Source of the DNA: Paenibacillus senegalimassiliensis
GTDB lineage: Bacteria > Bacillota > Bacilli > Paenibacillales > Paenibacillaceae
Direction of reading: 5' to 3'
Assembly: GCF_001486585.1 (NCBI RefSeq)
Contig: NZ_LN909046.1
Coordinates: 1,798,001-1,862,000, forward strand
Length of the DNA: 64,000 nucleotides
Part shown: positions 1 to 10,130 of the stretch, in pieces
Numbering within the stretch: the stretch's first letter is position 1
How the letters are laid out: every line of letters begins with the position of its first letter
Translations under genes and position numbers: made by a program
The notes under the pieces: model-generated
What the model saw: only the letters and a program-made list of their open reading frames with translations
What the model was told of the DNA's origin: nothing
The model's database searches: none

Positions 1-1
1 T

Positions 2-505
2 CACAATCACAAGAAGATTGCCTACGTTTCCTCCCTCAGGGTTGAGAACTTCTCATCCATCCGTGAGCGCTATTTCGGCTACCTTAAGGCACTGTATGAT
101 CATCAACTGATTGATTACAGCGTGAGCGATTTAACCGAACGTTATCTCACTCATGAAGACGGCAAGGGTAGAGAGTATTATTTACACTTCCTGCAATCCG
201 TAAAGGAACAAGGGGTAACAGGAATCGTGGCTGAGAATGATCTTATTGCCATTGAAATTATGCAGCTTGCCAAGGAAATCGGCTTATCCGTGCCGGATGA
301 TTTCTCTATTATCGGCTTTGACAACATCCATCTGTCCAGCTTTGTTGAGCCCAAGCTGACCACCATTTCCCAGGATTTCGGGCAGATGGGTTATCTGGCT
401 GCCCGGCATCTCGTCTCTATGATGGAAAGTCCGGGCAATCTGCCTCAGGATCAGGTCATCGTGCCGGTTCAACTCATTGAACGGCAGACGGTAAAGAGAC
501 TATAA
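2..505 (+). CDS. LacI/GalR-family transcriptional regulator, C-terminal part (5' truncated by window)
   Basis: The reading frame is open from base 2, so the N-terminal HTH lies outside the window and only the effector-binding, periplasmic-binding-protein-like domain is seen. Visible hallmarks are a KKIAYVSS strand, then a GIVAENDLIAIEIMQ stretch, the VPDDFSIIGFDN motif and the LTTISQDFGQMGYLAA segment, all typical of LacI/GalR sugar sensors. An internal GTG at 122 is not the start, because conserved sequence continues upstream of it. The gene ends 17 bases before the GH92 gene on the same strand, so it probably regulates that alpha-mannosidase and is co-transcribed with it. The effector is unknown. 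Confidence 0.88.
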   Translation, partial: HNHKKIAYVSSLRVENFSSIRERYFGYLKALYDHQLIDYSVSDLTERYLTHEDGKGREYYLHFLQSVKEQGVTGIVAENDLIAIEIMQLAKEIGLSVPDDFSIIGFDNIHLSSFVEPKLTTISQDFGQMGYLAARHLVSMMESPGNLPQDQVIVPVQLIERQTVKRL

Positions 506-522
506 TTTTCAGGAGGTTCTTC

Positions 523-2721
523 ATGCTACATTATATTGATACACGACAAGGCACCAGTAACAAATATGTCTATTCCAACGGGAACACTTTGCCTGTGACG
601 GCCGTTCCTTTTGGTATGAACCATTTCGTGGTTCAAACGGCTGAGGACGGTAGTTGGTTTTTCCATCCTCGCGATCGCGTCTTCCAAGGCTTCCGACTCA
701 CTCATCAGCCCAGCCCATGGATGGGCGACTTCAGCACCTTTCTGTTGACGCCGATTGCCGATGACAAGATCAAAGGCACTATATTCTCTTGCCAAAGCTC
801 TTATCGGCCAGAGGAAGCTGTCTTCAAACCTAACCACCTTAAAATAAAACAACAACGCTACAATATCACCACCGAGCTTGTTCCCACCTGCTACGGAGCC
901 GCCCTGCGGATGAAATATAACTCCGGACAACAGGCCGGACTGGTGCTGAACGCCAAGAAGATCAGCGAGTTCCATCTGGATGTCCCAAACCGCCGCATCA
1001 CCGGTTATGTAAGTAACTTCGCCGGATGCCATGACGACCAATTCCGTATGTACGTGTCGATCCAATTTAATCAAGACATTGATTTGAGCACGTCAGGCTA
1101 CTATGATGCCGATGGACAATTACACAATGAGACAGATTTGCACGGAACAGACCAGCATGTCGTTATCCGTTTCAAAGATTGTGAGCAAGGCATACTGGAA
1201 GCCAGACTTGCCACTTCATTCATTAGTCAAGAGCAAGCCGAGTTGAACCTGAAGCGAGAATTGGATGCCTCTATGGATGCATTGAAGGAACAGGCAACGG
1301 AAGCCTGGAACCATTATTTGCATAAAATTAAGGTCATGCATACCAACGAAGAATATTTGCGCACCTTCTATGGCTGCTTGTACCGCATGTTCCTGTTCCC
1401 GCAGAAGTTCTACGAGCTTGATGCCAACATGGAACCGGTTCATTACAACACGACCGCCAAGGCGGTGAAGAAGGGTGTACTTTATACGAACAACGGATTT
1501 TGGGATACCTACAAGACGGTCTATCCGCTATATTCCATCATTGCCCCTAAAGAATATGAAGAAATGCTGGAGGGTTACCTGAACAGCTACCGGGAGACGG
1601 GGTTCTTACCAAAGTGGCTTTCGCCGGATGAGCGTGGGTTAATGCCAGGAACGTTGATTGATGCGGTCGTCGCAGATGCCGCAGCGAAGGGGATTGGCCA
1701 GAAGCTGATGCCAGAACTGCTGGAAGCGATGGTTACCGCAGCTACGACGCAAAGCGATAAATCCTGTTATGGTCGCCAAGGTACGAAGGATTATATGAAA
1801 TACGGATACGTTCCGAGCAACTATACGGAAAGCGTGAACCATACGCTGGACTATGCCTATAGCGACTATTGCATCAGCCGCGTTGCTGAGGTGCTGGGTC
1901 AGAAGGATATCGCCGATCGCTATCGGGAGAGCGCTTTGAACTACCGGAACATCTTCGATTCCGAGACTGGATTTATGAGAGCCAAGGACGAGAATGGACA
2001 GTTCCGCCCGGACTTTAATGATACAAGCTGGGGGCTGGATTACGCCGAGGGTAGTGCCTGGCAGAGCAGCTTTGCGGTATTCCAGGATATTCAGGGTCTT
2101 ATCAACGCTTATGGCTCCGAAGAGCGCTTCTCGCAGAAGCTTACCGAGTTGTGCAACAAGGCTCCTGATTACGACGTACGTGGCTATGGCTTTGAAATTC
2201 ATGAGATGAGTGAAATGGCGGCCGTGGATTATGGACAATTGGCTATCTCCAACCAGCCCAGCTTCCACATCCCTTATCTGTTCAACTATGCAGGACAGCC
2301 GGCTTCCTCCCAGGTAGTCATCAAGCAAATCTTGACTCACCTGTTCAACAGCGGCTTTGAGGGGTACCCTGGGGACGAGGACAACGGCAGCATGTCCGGC
2401 TGGTTTGTGTTCAGCTCCCTGGGCTTCTATCCGGTATGTCCGGGCAGCAGCGAATACGTTCTTGGCATTCCACTCTTTGACACGGTCACGATTGAGTTGC
2501 CAAACGGAAAGCAAATGAATATCCAGACGGACAATAATAACCCGCAATCCAACTTTGTGGCTGATGTCACCTTGGATGGTGAATCATACAACAAGCTATA
2601 CATTAATCATGAAGACATTCTGCAAGGGAAAGCACTGGAATTCCGACTGGGTCTCGCTCCAGGCTATCGCCAGTATCAAGCGGAAGAACTACCTTTTTCC
2701 ATATCCAAGCGTCATGACTAG
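523..2721 (+). CDS. GH92 family alpha-mannosidase
   Basis: This 732-residue protein matches glycoside hydrolase family 92, calcium-dependent exo-acting alpha-mannosidases. The N-terminal beta-sandwich carries FQGFRLTHQPSPWMGDF at about residues 53-69. The C-terminal alpha/alpha barrel contains the family signature GYPGDEDNGSMSGWF followed by SSLGFYPVCPGS at about residues 613-640, including the acidic catalytic and metal-binding residues. The length is normal for the family. No signal peptide is present, so it probably acts in the cytoplasm on imported manno-oligosaccharides. An AGGAGG site lies 6 bases before the ATG. It directly follows the LacI-type regulator. Linkage specificity cannot be read from sequence. 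Confidence 0.9.
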   Translation: MLHYIDTRQGTSNKYVYSNGNTLPVTAVPFGMNHFVVQTAEDGSWFFHPRDRVFQGFRLTHQPSPWMGDFSTFLLTPIADDKIKGTIFSCQSSYRPEEAVFKPNHLKIKQQRYNITTELVPTCYGAALRMKYNSGQQAGLVLNAKKISEFHLDVPNRRITGYVSNFAGCHDDQFRMYVSIQFNQDIDLSTSGYYDADGQLHNETDLHGTDQHVVIRFKDCEQGILEARLATSFISQEQAELNLKRELDASMDALKEQATEAWNHYLHKIKVMHTNEEYLRTFYGCLYRMFLFPQKFYELDANMEPVHYNTTAKAVKKGVLYTNNGFWDTYKTVYPLYSIIAPKEYEEMLEGYLNSYRETGFLPKWLSPDERGLMPGTLIDAVVADAAAKGIGQKLMPELLEAMVTAATTQSDKSCYGRQGTKDYMKYGYVPSNYTESVNHTLDYAYSDYCISRVAEVLGQKDIADRYRESALNYRNIFDSETGFMRAKDENGQFRPDFNDTSWGLDYAEGSAWQSSFAVFQDIQGLINAYGSEERFSQKLTELCNKAPDYDVRGYGFEIHEMSEMAAVDYGQLAISNQPSFHIPYLFNYAGQPASSQVVIKQILTHLFNSGFEGYPGDEDNGSMSGWFVFSSLGFYPVCPGSSEYVLGIPLFDTVTIELPNGKQMNIQTDNNNPQSNFVADVTLDGESYNKLYINHEDILQGKALEFRLGLAPGYRQYQAEELPFSISKRHD

Positions 2722-2754
2722 GAACCGGAGCTTCTCATAGCTGACAAATAAATA

Positions 2755-2796
2755 GGGTGCTCCAGAAGTGAATCATAAGATCACTTTGGAGCACCC
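2755..2796. terminator. Hairpin terminator between GH92 and a convergent dehydrogenase
   Basis: GGGTGCTCCA pairs perfectly with TGGAGCACCC, and the inner AAGTGA/TCACTT region extends the stem. The flanks are AT-rich on both sides, so it can serve both convergent transcripts. The T tract is short, so termination strength is uncertain. Confidence 0.7.
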
Positions 2797-2850
2797 TGTA
2801 TCTTTAGAGCCTAGTTCGCTGTCAGTCATTCCTACCTTGCCTGCACTGTA

Positions 2851-3735
2851 TTATAAACCAAGATAATACTTGAACAGCGCTTGTGTTCCCTTATCCTCAT
2901 AGCCCTTTTCCGCAATTTGCTGGTAGAGGGACTCCGCCAGCTCCAGCCCCGGTGTCTTCAGTCCCATGTCCTTAGCCGACTCCAGTGCGATCTTCATATC
3001 CTTGATAAAATGCTTCACATAAAAGCCAGGCTCGAAGTTGCCGGTCAACATCCGCGGTCCAAGATTGCTGAGCGACCAACTTCCCGCGGCCCCGCTCTCA
3101 ATGCTCTTAAGCACCTGATCTGCTTCAAGCCCGGCATTGCGAGCATACGCCAGCGCTTCACATACTCCCATCATCCCCGAGGCGATAGCAATCTGATTGC
3201 ACATTTTTGTATGCTGACCCGCCCCAGCCTTGCCTTGATATACAATGTTACTGCCCAGCAGCCTCAACAATGGCTGCACGGTCTCGTAGTCCGCTTGTTC
3301 ACCGCCTACCATGATGGAGAGCTTGGCATCCCGCGCCCCGATATCACCACCAGATACAGGCGCATCAAGCGCATGCAGTCCTTTTGCCACACAAGCCTCG
3401 AAAATTTGTCCCGCTAGTCGCGGGCTGGAGGTCGTCATATCCAGTAAATAAGTTCCCTCTTTCGCGTGGTCCACCAGCCCGCCGGGTCCAAGATACACTT
3501 CCTCCACATCTTGCGGATAGCCAACCATCGTAATGACGGCCTCGCAGGCTGCCGCCAGTTCCCCTGGCGACTCATGCCATACCGCCCCTTCTCTTACCAA
3601 TTCCTCTGCTTTGGAGTAGGTGCGAGTATACACATGCAGAGGATAACCCGCCTGCTGAATATGTCTTGCCATGCTTTTGCCCATAACGCCAATTCCGATA
3701 AAGCCTATTGCTGATTTTCCAGGTATGAACACCAC
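2851..3735 (-). CDS. NAD(P)-dependent 2-hydroxyacid/beta-hydroxyacid dehydrogenase (tartronate-semialdehyde reductase-like)
   Basis: This 294-residue protein belongs to the 3-hydroxyisobutyrate dehydrogenase / 2-hydroxy-3-oxopropionate reductase family. It shows the Rossmann GxGxxG (G14, G16, G19), the substrate signature DAPVSGG at 124-130 and the catalytic lysine K177 in GAGQHTKMCNQ. Family members reversibly oxidise beta-hydroxyacids; the exact substrate is not determined by these motifs. The GTG start has AAAGGAGA seven bases upstream. It is the last gene of the minus-strand sugar locus, 48 bases after the membrane AraC gene, which suggests a role in using sugar-acid products of the neighbouring hydrolases (inference). 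Confidence 0.85.
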   Translation of the reverse strand: MVFIPGKSAIGFIGIGVMGKSMARHIQQAGYPLHVYTRTYSKAEELVREGAVWHESPGELAAACEAVITMVGYPQDVEEVYLGPGGLVDHAKEGTYLLDMTTSSPRLAGQIFEACVAKGLHALDAPVSGGDIGARDAKLSIMVGGEQADYETVQPLLRLLGSNIVYQGKAGAGQHTKMCNQIAIASGMMGVCEALAYARNAGLEADQVLKSIESGAAGSWSLSNLGPRMLTGNFEPGFYVKHFIKDMKIALESAKDMGLKTPGLELAESLYQQIAEKGYEDKGTQALFKYYLGL

Positions 3736-3783
3736 GCTGTAATCTCTCCTTTTCCCATTCTAAGGCTTAACTTAACCAAGCAG

Positions 3784-6117
3784 CTATCTGACCGACAGTC
3801 TGTACTGCCTTGGAGACATCTGCATATGCCGTTGAAAGGCCCGGTTCAAATTGCGTTCCGAATACCCGACAAGCTCTGCAATCTCCATAACGGTATGATC
3901 GGTATCCTTCAGCAGTTGCTTCGCCTTTTGGATCTTATTGTTCATTATATATTCGATAAAGGACATGCCCGTTTCCTTCTTGAACAACCGGCTCAAATAA
4001 GAAGGACTGACGTGAACCAGTTCCGCACACTCCGCTAGTGAATGGGTCCCTTCGGGCTCGCTGGTAATATGGCTGCATACCCGTTGTACAATTAACCGGG
4101 AAGAACGGGTGCGTAAATCATGACTGATCTCCTGGTAAAGGGAGAACAGGACACCGATGAACCAATCGTGCATCTCCTCAGATGTCTGATTCTCCTTAAG
4201 CTGATCAAACAGATTGCCACCCAGTAGCTCCTGTATACCCGGTCCCCGCTCCTCCATGGACTGGACGATGGCTGACAGCAGAATATGATAGCACTGGAAG
4301 ATAATATTGTACGACTCTGACACGCGAATCCGCCTGGAGAACTCGTAAAGGGAGGCTTCGGCCTGTGGCAAGGCACCGTTCCATAGATACTCGATCATCT
4401 CTCCCTCTATTTCTTTGGGATACATAAACACCGGATTGCGTTCGATCCGAATCATATCCTCATAAAACAACACCTTCGCCGCATCCTGAAACAGCCGATA
4501 TTGCAAAGCTAATTGAGCTTCTTTAAGAGATTGGGCCAGGTGCTGCACCCCGGTCGCCCGGCTAATTCCCACGGAAGTAGAGAAGGAAAGAAAGCGAGAG
4601 AGCGCCTCATGAACAGACTCTGCAAAGGCACCTGCCCGGGTGCGCAGCTCCCGCTCTGTCCCTTCCTCCAATCGCACAACAGCAATGACCTCACGCTCTT
4701 CCCGATCCAGGACGTACCCTTTGATATCATGGCTCTGAGCCAGAAGCTCCGTAATGACATTCTTAATCGCGAACAGGATGACGGGCCACTCGCTGGGCAA
4801 GAAGCGTTTTTTCTTAATGAGATTTTCCACCTTGACTACCATGACCATATATTGACCAAGGACAGGAATGCGGTATTTGGCACAGCCTGCCTCCAGATCA
4901 TCGCGTCTCCAGGAGCTGCCCGATCCTAGCAGTCGTTGCAGAAATCGGTCCCGCAAGTCCGGCTGAACACTTCCGATATAGCTGTTCAGCGATTCGGCCT
5001 GCTCGTTCAAGTAGGCAAGCGAAGACCGGATATATTCGATCTCGTTCCCCTGAAATCCGCCTTCACCGATTTTCCCTCCGTTTTTACGCAGCGTCTCTCC
5101 ATAACGGAGAAGCTGCTGGATCGGATTATATGCCATGCGTGAGGAGAACCAGGTCAAGAGCACGCCAATCAGTACAAAGATGGACACCAAGAAAGCCATA
5201 AGCACCTTAATCCAGTGTAGTTGCTCCATCATTTCCCGCTCTGGCAGCCGTGAAACATAGGTTCTTCCCATAGAAGTCTCGTAAAAGGCCACCAGTTCCT
5301 TCCCATTCTCCCCTTCCAGAATGTAATGATTGGAAGTTCCCTCATCCTCCGTCACTGCCCGCAAAATCTGATCCTCTTCTACCGGAATTCCTGCGGCAGA
5401 TAGGCCTTCCGTCTGAAGCAGCACCCGGTGTCTGGAATCCAGTACCGTCAGCGACTGATTCTCCAAACTGACCGAGTAGCTCTTAAGTAGTCCCCGCAAT
5501 GCCTCTTCCTTGACCTGAATAATGAGTACACCCCGGGGTTCATTGATGCTCATTACCGGAAGATCACGGACGTAAGAGATATACCCCCTCTCCCCGGATT
5601 CCGGAAGATACATCCATCCGGCACGGCTTCCTTCCGCCATGGCAGCATCGATATCTTGACGTCCATAAAATTCCTCAAGTCTGACCAAGCCATAAGTATT
5701 GGTCAGAAGCAACCCATGCTGATCATTGTAGAACATAATATCCTCAATCAAATTGTTCGTATTCTTATGAAGCTGGAACATCTCCAGGATATCCAGTTGC
5801 TGAAAATAGTCGGTCTCGTAATTCAGATTATCCAGCGCTGCACGAATGAGCGGTCCCCCGGCTAATTGTAGCGATTCATGTTCCAGATTCGTCAAAATAT
5901 GTTCAACACGATCCTTCAACTGATGGAGTGAAGCCAGATTGTTCTCCTGAAATTGCGTACTCAGCTTATTCATCGAGAAATAATAGTAAGCGCTACCAAT
6001 TAGTAAAACCGGAACGACCGCAGACAAGCACCCTAGCCAGATCAACCGCTTTAAATAATGGTTTGTTGAAAAATAGTGGAGAAATCGAGTGGAAAGACGC
6101 TGCCAAACCTGCTTCAT
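3784..6117 (-). CDS. Membrane-anchored AraC-family sensor-regulator
   Basis: This 777-residue one-component regulator starts at the ATG at 6117, which has GGAGGTG upstream; an upstream in-frame start would add 17 residues without a better site. Layout: membrane helix at about 25-46, a roughly 250-residue extracellular sensor region, a second helix at about 295-320, a cytoplasmic linker, and a C-terminal AraC/XylS double HTH (HVSPSYLSRLFKKETGMSF, then MEIAELVGYSERNLNRAF). Such proteins in Paenibacillus usually sit beside LplABC-like importers and control them in response to extracellular sugars. It lies in the minus-strand cluster between a GHL6-like hydrolase and the dehydrogenase and probably controls that cluster. 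Confidence 0.88.
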   Translation of the reverse strand: MKQVWQRLSTRFLHYFSTNHYLKRLIWLGCLSAVVPVLLIGSAYYYFSMNKLSTQFQENNLASLHQLKDRVEHILTNLEHESLQLAGGPLIRAALDNLNYETDYFQQLDILEMFQLHKNTNNLIEDIMFYNDQHGLLLTNTYGLVRLEEFYGRQDIDAAMAEGSRAGWMYLPESGERGYISYVRDLPVMSINEPRGVLIIQVKEEALRGLLKSYSVSLENQSLTVLDSRHRVLLQTEGLSAAGIPVEEDQILRAVTEDEGTSNHYILEGENGKELVAFYETSMGRTYVSRLPEREMMEQLHWIKVLMAFLVSIFVLIGVLLTWFSSRMAYNPIQQLLRYGETLRKNGGKIGEGGFQGNEIEYIRSSLAYLNEQAESLNSYIGSVQPDLRDRFLQRLLGSGSSWRRDDLEAGCAKYRIPVLGQYMVMVVKVENLIKKKRFLPSEWPVILFAIKNVITELLAQSHDIKGYVLDREEREVIAVVRLEEGTERELRTRAGAFAESVHEALSRFLSFSTSVGISRATGVQHLAQSLKEAQLALQYRLFQDAAKVLFYEDMIRIERNPVFMYPKEIEGEMIEYLWNGALPQAEASLYEFSRRIRVSESYNIIFQCYHILLSAIVQSMEERGPGIQELLGGNLFDQLKENQTSEEMHDWFIGVLFSLYQEISHDLRTRSSRLIVQRVCSHITSEPEGTHSLAECAELVHVSPSYLSRLFKKETGMSFIEYIMNNKIQKAKQLLKDTDHTVMEIAELVGYSERNLNRAFQRHMQMSPRQYRLSVR

Positions 6118-6240
6118 GAAACTCACCTCCGCTTGGTATAGGCATTTCCGGCACCAGTGAAAAGCCACTTAGAGCTATTATATCAAGGGACAGCCGTTTT
6201 TCATGATCCCTCCGCCTCACTTCGTTTCTCCCATCTCTTT

Positions 6241-8400
6241 CTAAAGTCCGAAATTAAGAGGATGTGCTGCAGCAAACGGAATGCAAAGGCACTCCCATAC
6301 CTCCAACCGTGGAACCGTAAAGGTCAACACTCCATTCTCCAAAGCTCCCTCCAGCATCTCTCCAGCAATGAGCTGCTCAACAGTGCAGGATACAGACGCC
6401 CCTTCCAGCCGAACAGCAACCTCAATCTGATGGAGTGGAAGCGTTGCCGCGAGTGGGCGTCTTCCGGCTCCATTCACCAAATGCAGGAGCAGTTGGTTAT
6501 CCTTCCGAAATAACGTAACCTGTAGGCCCGGGCAAGAGGTGACGGACACCAACGGCCGCCTCATGACAGCATAGCTAACGGCATTAGCCAGTAACTGGTC
6601 ATGCTCGGCGAGCTTAAACTCGTTCATTAAGGCGCTAAGTGAAAACGGGAAATACAGTACCCGTCCCCTTCTCCATTTATGCTCCATAGCCAGCGGCAAA
6701 TCCGTCTCCTTCACTGCCAGCGAAGCTCTCTCAGGCGGAGCACCGACACTTTCTAGCGGAGAGAAGGGGGGCACTAGCGTGGCAAGAACTCGGACATCAT
6801 CGGAGAGCGGCTTGCAGTAAGTTACCCGCCCCCGATGAGGAATCAGCTCCGTGTCTTCCATGCCTGACCACAACGGATTTTCTTCTCCGCAGAATCGCAG
6901 ATAGGAAGCCGTTAAGTACTCACTGTTATAGAGATCGTCCCTAACCCCCAGCAGCCGGTGCAGTCTTTGCGTAGTCGACATCTCATGCGGGCCCTCGCAG
7001 ACGGCATGACCAGCAGTCTCACGCGAGGTTTCCGCTGTCCTGGCTCCTCCTGTCACTGTCTTGAGTTTCGAGGTAAGCGTCCCTTCGGCAATCATGCATC
7101 CTCCGGCCCCTACATATTCTTCCAACGCCGTCAGGACTTCGGGAGTGTAATGAGTCTCGTCTGGAATCAGCACCGCCTTGTACTGCTCCAATCTCCAGTC
7201 CCCCACACTCTCAGGCAGCAGCACATTGAATGGAATTTGCTTGTTAATCAATGCCTCCGCCCAGCCTTCCGCCGCGCGTCCCGCATTCCATAGTAAAGCG
7301 ATCTGAGCCACAGGCACAGCGCCGTCCATATAATCAGCTAATTTTGCCGTATTTCGGTTCAATTCTGACACAGTCCGCAGAATACGCTTATCCGTAATCG
7401 TATCGGGAATACCGGTCAGTGAATGCCAGATTTGCCCTCCGTTCGCCGGAACCTGGGCCAGCCAAAAGCGGTATTCCGCCGTAGGCAGGCCCGTATGGCG
7501 CCAGTCCATCCCGGGGCAGGAGTGAACGATGCCGAATGGAGCAGGGCGCCCTGGCACGGAGCGGCCCACCTTAATGCTAAGTGCAGGCATCCAGAATTCC
7601 GGGATTCGGTGATGACCCAGCGACAGCACATCCTGGGGCTCGGTGCATAGCATGTCGGTCATTTCTACGCGCTTGCCAAGATGGTCGCGATGCAGGTTAT
7701 AATACAGAACCATGGGCACCTCTTCCCGTTCCGCCTTGATCGTCCTATACATGTTCTCCATATTGTCATCAAAACAACGGGCAGCAAAGTCCTTCTCCAA
7801 ATCCGCAGAGACCCGCGGCAATTCTTTGCCATATAAGTCTGCGTATTTACGTTGGCAACCTTCGCAGCGGCAGAATACATAACCAGGAGCATTGAAGAAT
7901 ATGCCATCGATCTCATACCGGGAGAGGACCTCCTGCAACACAGGAATGGCTACTTCCTCATTGCGGTAGCCGCCATTGATGCAGGTGGACAGGAGCAGCG
8001 GCCAGGGTCCTGGTCTTGCCGCGCCAATGATGTCCGGAAGCCCTTCCTCTTTGCGCACAAACCATTCCGGTCGTTGCAAATAAATGTCATCCTCAGCTTT
8101 GCTAAAATCAAACCTTGCGATAAACCGCAATTCTTGATCGTGACATGCCTGGATTAAATCCTTCAGTAAATCGGTATGGGCGGGTAAATGATTATTTACG
8201 GTATGAAACCGTACCCTTGAAGGATACCACGCATAGATGCCGCCAGTATTGAACACCAGCACGTTAGCGCCAAGCTCTTTGATCTGACTTGCTAGCTTCT
8301 GCGGATTAATCAGCCCAGTATCTTTGACCTGCATATTGGTCTGAATCACTCTCAAGGGCTGCTGCCACCAAGAGCGGTCGGTGTCCTTTTGCCACATCAT
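6241..8400 (-). CDS. GHL6-like hypothetical glycoside hydrolase (paralog 1)
   Basis: This 719-residue protein resembles the hypothetical glycosyl hydrolase 6 (GHL6) group: a TIM-barrel N-terminal half, with ANVLVFNTGGIYAWYP, IARFDFSKAEDD and YEIDGIFFNAPGY, followed by a class I amidotransferase-like domain as in beta-galactosidase trimerisation regions. A CxCxxC cluster at about residues 175-181 (FCRCEGCQ) could bind metal. No signal peptide is seen, so it is probably cytosolic. Its ATG overlaps the binding-protein stop codon by four bases, so the two are translationally coupled. The substrate is unknown. It shares motifs with the GHL6-like protein at 11977-14040. Confidence 0.72.
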   Translation of the reverse strand: MMWQKDTDRSWWQQPLRVIQTNMQVKDTGLINPQKLASQIKELGANVLVFNTGGIYAWYPSRVRFHTVNNHLPAHTDLLKDLIQACHDQELRFIARFDFSKAEDDIYLQRPEWFVRKEEGLPDIIGAARPGPWPLLLSTCINGGYRNEEVAIPVLQEVLSRYEIDGIFFNAPGYVFCRCEGCQRKYADLYGKELPRVSADLEKDFAARCFDDNMENMYRTIKAEREEVPMVLYYNLHRDHLGKRVEMTDMLCTEPQDVLSLGHHRIPEFWMPALSIKVGRSVPGRPAPFGIVHSCPGMDWRHTGLPTAEYRFWLAQVPANGGQIWHSLTGIPDTITDKRILRTVSELNRNTAKLADYMDGAVPVAQIALLWNAGRAAEGWAEALINKQIPFNVLLPESVGDWRLEQYKAVLIPDETHYTPEVLTALEEYVGAGGCMIAEGTLTSKLKTVTGGARTAETSRETAGHAVCEGPHEMSTTQRLHRLLGVRDDLYNSEYLTASYLRFCGEENPLWSGMEDTELIPHRGRVTYCKPLSDDVRVLATLVPPFSPLESVGAPPERASLAVKETDLPLAMEHKWRRGRVLYFPFSLSALMNEFKLAEHDQLLANAVSYAVMRRPLVSVTSCPGLQVTLFRKDNQLLLHLVNGAGRRPLAATLPLHQIEVAVRLEGASVSCTVEQLIAGEMLEGALENGVLTFTVPRLEVWECLCIPFAAAHPLNFGL

Positions 8401-9935
8401 TGCTGCTCCCCGGTAAACTTCTCATATTCCCTGGCCATCGCCTGGAAAGCTTCCTTGATATCGGACTGATTTCTCAACGTATCGACATATTCCCTGAATT
8501 CCTCCATCGATATCTGCCCAACAATCGTTTTGGTTATCATCGTGGTGTATTGATCGGAATACTTCGGCCACGTTCCACGCCACTCTTCCGAAGTAATCAC
8601 TCGGTAAAAATCAATTTTTCCGATCTCGTCGTAATTTTCCACCTCTTTGATCTTTGCATCATTATATTCTTTATCGCCTGAAGCACTGATCACCTTGCCC
8701 CACTTGGCGTAGGCCAATACCCCGGCGCCTTTACTGGTTGTATTAACTTCCTTAACCCCTTGCTCCGTCAACACCTTTTGCTCGCCCTTCACCGTATGAT
8801 GAACCCCCTCAATACCATAGTACGAGAAATCCGTCATCTCCTGGGAAGCGGTCTGATCAAAATACTTCAGTAATCTCTTTACCTTCTCCTCCGGTACTTT
8901 TTTAGAAATATAGAAGCCTCCCGCTACACCGGTCTCCAGACCTACCGCATAATCACCATTTGGCCCGGTTAAGGTCAAATTCAATATTTTGGCGTCGGGT
9001 TGCCCCGATTTCTTCATGGCTTCTTCCCATTCATAATCCCACCAGATCGGCCGGCCGTAGGAAGCGGCACGATTTGTCTTGAACAGTTCCTCGGCCTGGC
9101 TCTCCTTCATGACCACATACTCCTTGGACATCAGACCCTCGGCATACACCCCCCGAAGCCATTCAACCATGTCCACATATTGTGGTGTCAATCCGGGACT
9201 CATCAGCCCGCCGTCCTCATCATAGGTCGGGTTGTACGCACCGAATCCGGCCTGAAGCGCTGAAGGCGGGTTATTAATATACAGCAGCCCTACTGTATCT
9301 CTCTTCCCATTATTATCCAAGTCCGCCTCAACGAGCTGCTTGAGCGCTGCTTTGTATTCATCCAAAGTGGTAGGAATGGGAATATTCAATTGCTTCAACC
9401 AGTCCTCCCGAATTTTCAACCCGCCATCCACTCTTGAGCGGGAACGAGGAAGCGCATAAATCCCTTCGTCCACTGAAAGATACTTCAAGGCATCCGGCGC
9501 CAGATTGTTTTTCAAATTCGGATATTCGCTAAGGTCGCCGAGAAAGGGAGACAAATCCCAGAACGCCCCATTTTTGATAGCATTGATCAGCGTGGGACGA
9601 ATCGGATTCTGATACGCGACCACCTCTGGCAAATCCCCGGAGGCAAGCAGCAGATCCAATTTACTATCCAAATCGCCGGAAGGGACCCATTCAATATCCA
9701 GCTTCGTGTTCGTTAGACGTTCCCATTCCTGCCAGTACTCGTTATTCATGTCCGGAATTTCATTGTACAGCCCGGCAAACATTTTTATATTTAATGGTTT
9801 GGCATCCTCCGCCGCCGTATTCCCCGATCCGGCATTGGATTTACTACTTCCGGCGTTGTCACCGCATCCGGCCAGCATAGCAATCGCAAGCAAAGCAGTA
9901 ACCCATATGAACCAACCTCTTCTTGCCTTTGTCAT
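8397..9935 (-). CDS. Extracellular solute-binding lipoprotein of an LplA-type sugar ABC importer
   Basis: This 512-residue protein has a lipoprotein signal ending in MLAGC, with the lipidated cysteine at residue 24. The body matches the long family 1 binding proteins of the LplA/YtcQ type (NIKMFAGLYNEIPDMN near the start, later LYINNPPSALQAGFGAYNP). It would capture an oligosaccharide outside the membrane and deliver it to the two permeases encoded just upstream. GGGAGG lies before the ATG. The 195-base gap from the permease gene contains repeated AAAYGTCCG motifs, so the gene may have an extra promoter or regulation. The ligand is unknown. Confidence 0.88.
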   Translation of the reverse strand: MTKARRGWFIWVTALLAIAMLAGCGDNAGSSKSNAGSGNTAAEDAKPLNIKMFAGLYNEIPDMNNEYWQEWERLTNTKLDIEWVPSGDLDSKLDLLLASGDLPEVVAYQNPIRPTLINAIKNGAFWDLSPFLGDLSEYPNLKNNLAPDALKYLSVDEGIYALPRSRSRVDGGLKIREDWLKQLNIPIPTTLDEYKAALKQLVEADLDNNGKRDTVGLLYINNPPSALQAGFGAYNPTYDEDGGLMSPGLTPQYVDMVEWLRGVYAEGLMSKEYVVMKESQAEELFKTNRAASYGRPIWWDYEWEEAMKKSGQPDAKILNLTLTGPNGDYAVGLETGVAGGFYISKKVPEEKVKRLLKYFDQTASQEMTDFSYYGIEGVHHTVKGEQKVLTEQGVKEVNTTSKGAGVLAYAKWGKVISASGDKEYNDAKIKEVENYDEIGKIDFYRVITSEEWRGTWPKYSDQYTTMITKTIVGQISMEEFREYVDTLRNQSDIKEAFQAMAREYEKFTGEQQ

Positions 9936-10030
9936 CTCTGTATCCTCCCTTTTGTGGTAACTTGCATTTTTATCGTACCGAACATGGAACCAGGCACTCC
10001 AGAGACAATAATTGCCCTCCCCTTCCGAAC

Positions 10031-10127
10031 AAGAAACGTCCGGTTGAAATGGTCCCGAGTTCGCTCCAGACCAACAATGATGCGTCCAAATCCATTCAGA
10101 GACTGATTCTTCAGAAAAAAATGTCCG
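10031..10127 (-). promoter_or_regulatory. Repeated AAGAAAYGTCCGG-type motifs upstream of the binding-protein gene
   Basis: The gap between the permease stop and the binding-protein start holds AAGAAACGTCCGG (10031-10043), a related GAAATGGTCC (10046-10055) and AAAAAAATGTCCGG (about 10114-10127). The same word, AAAGAAATGTCCG, occurs upstream of the first gene of this cluster at 14131-14143. Repetition at two positions of one operon suggests binding sites for the cluster's AraC-type regulator. This is inference; no promoter hexamers were assigned here. Confidence 0.4.
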
Positions 10128-10130
10128 GCG

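Noticed and set aside
1639..2547. Minus-strand frame of 302 codons inside the GH92 gene
   Set aside because: It lies wholly inside a well-supported GH92 coding region, has no ribosome site and matches no family.
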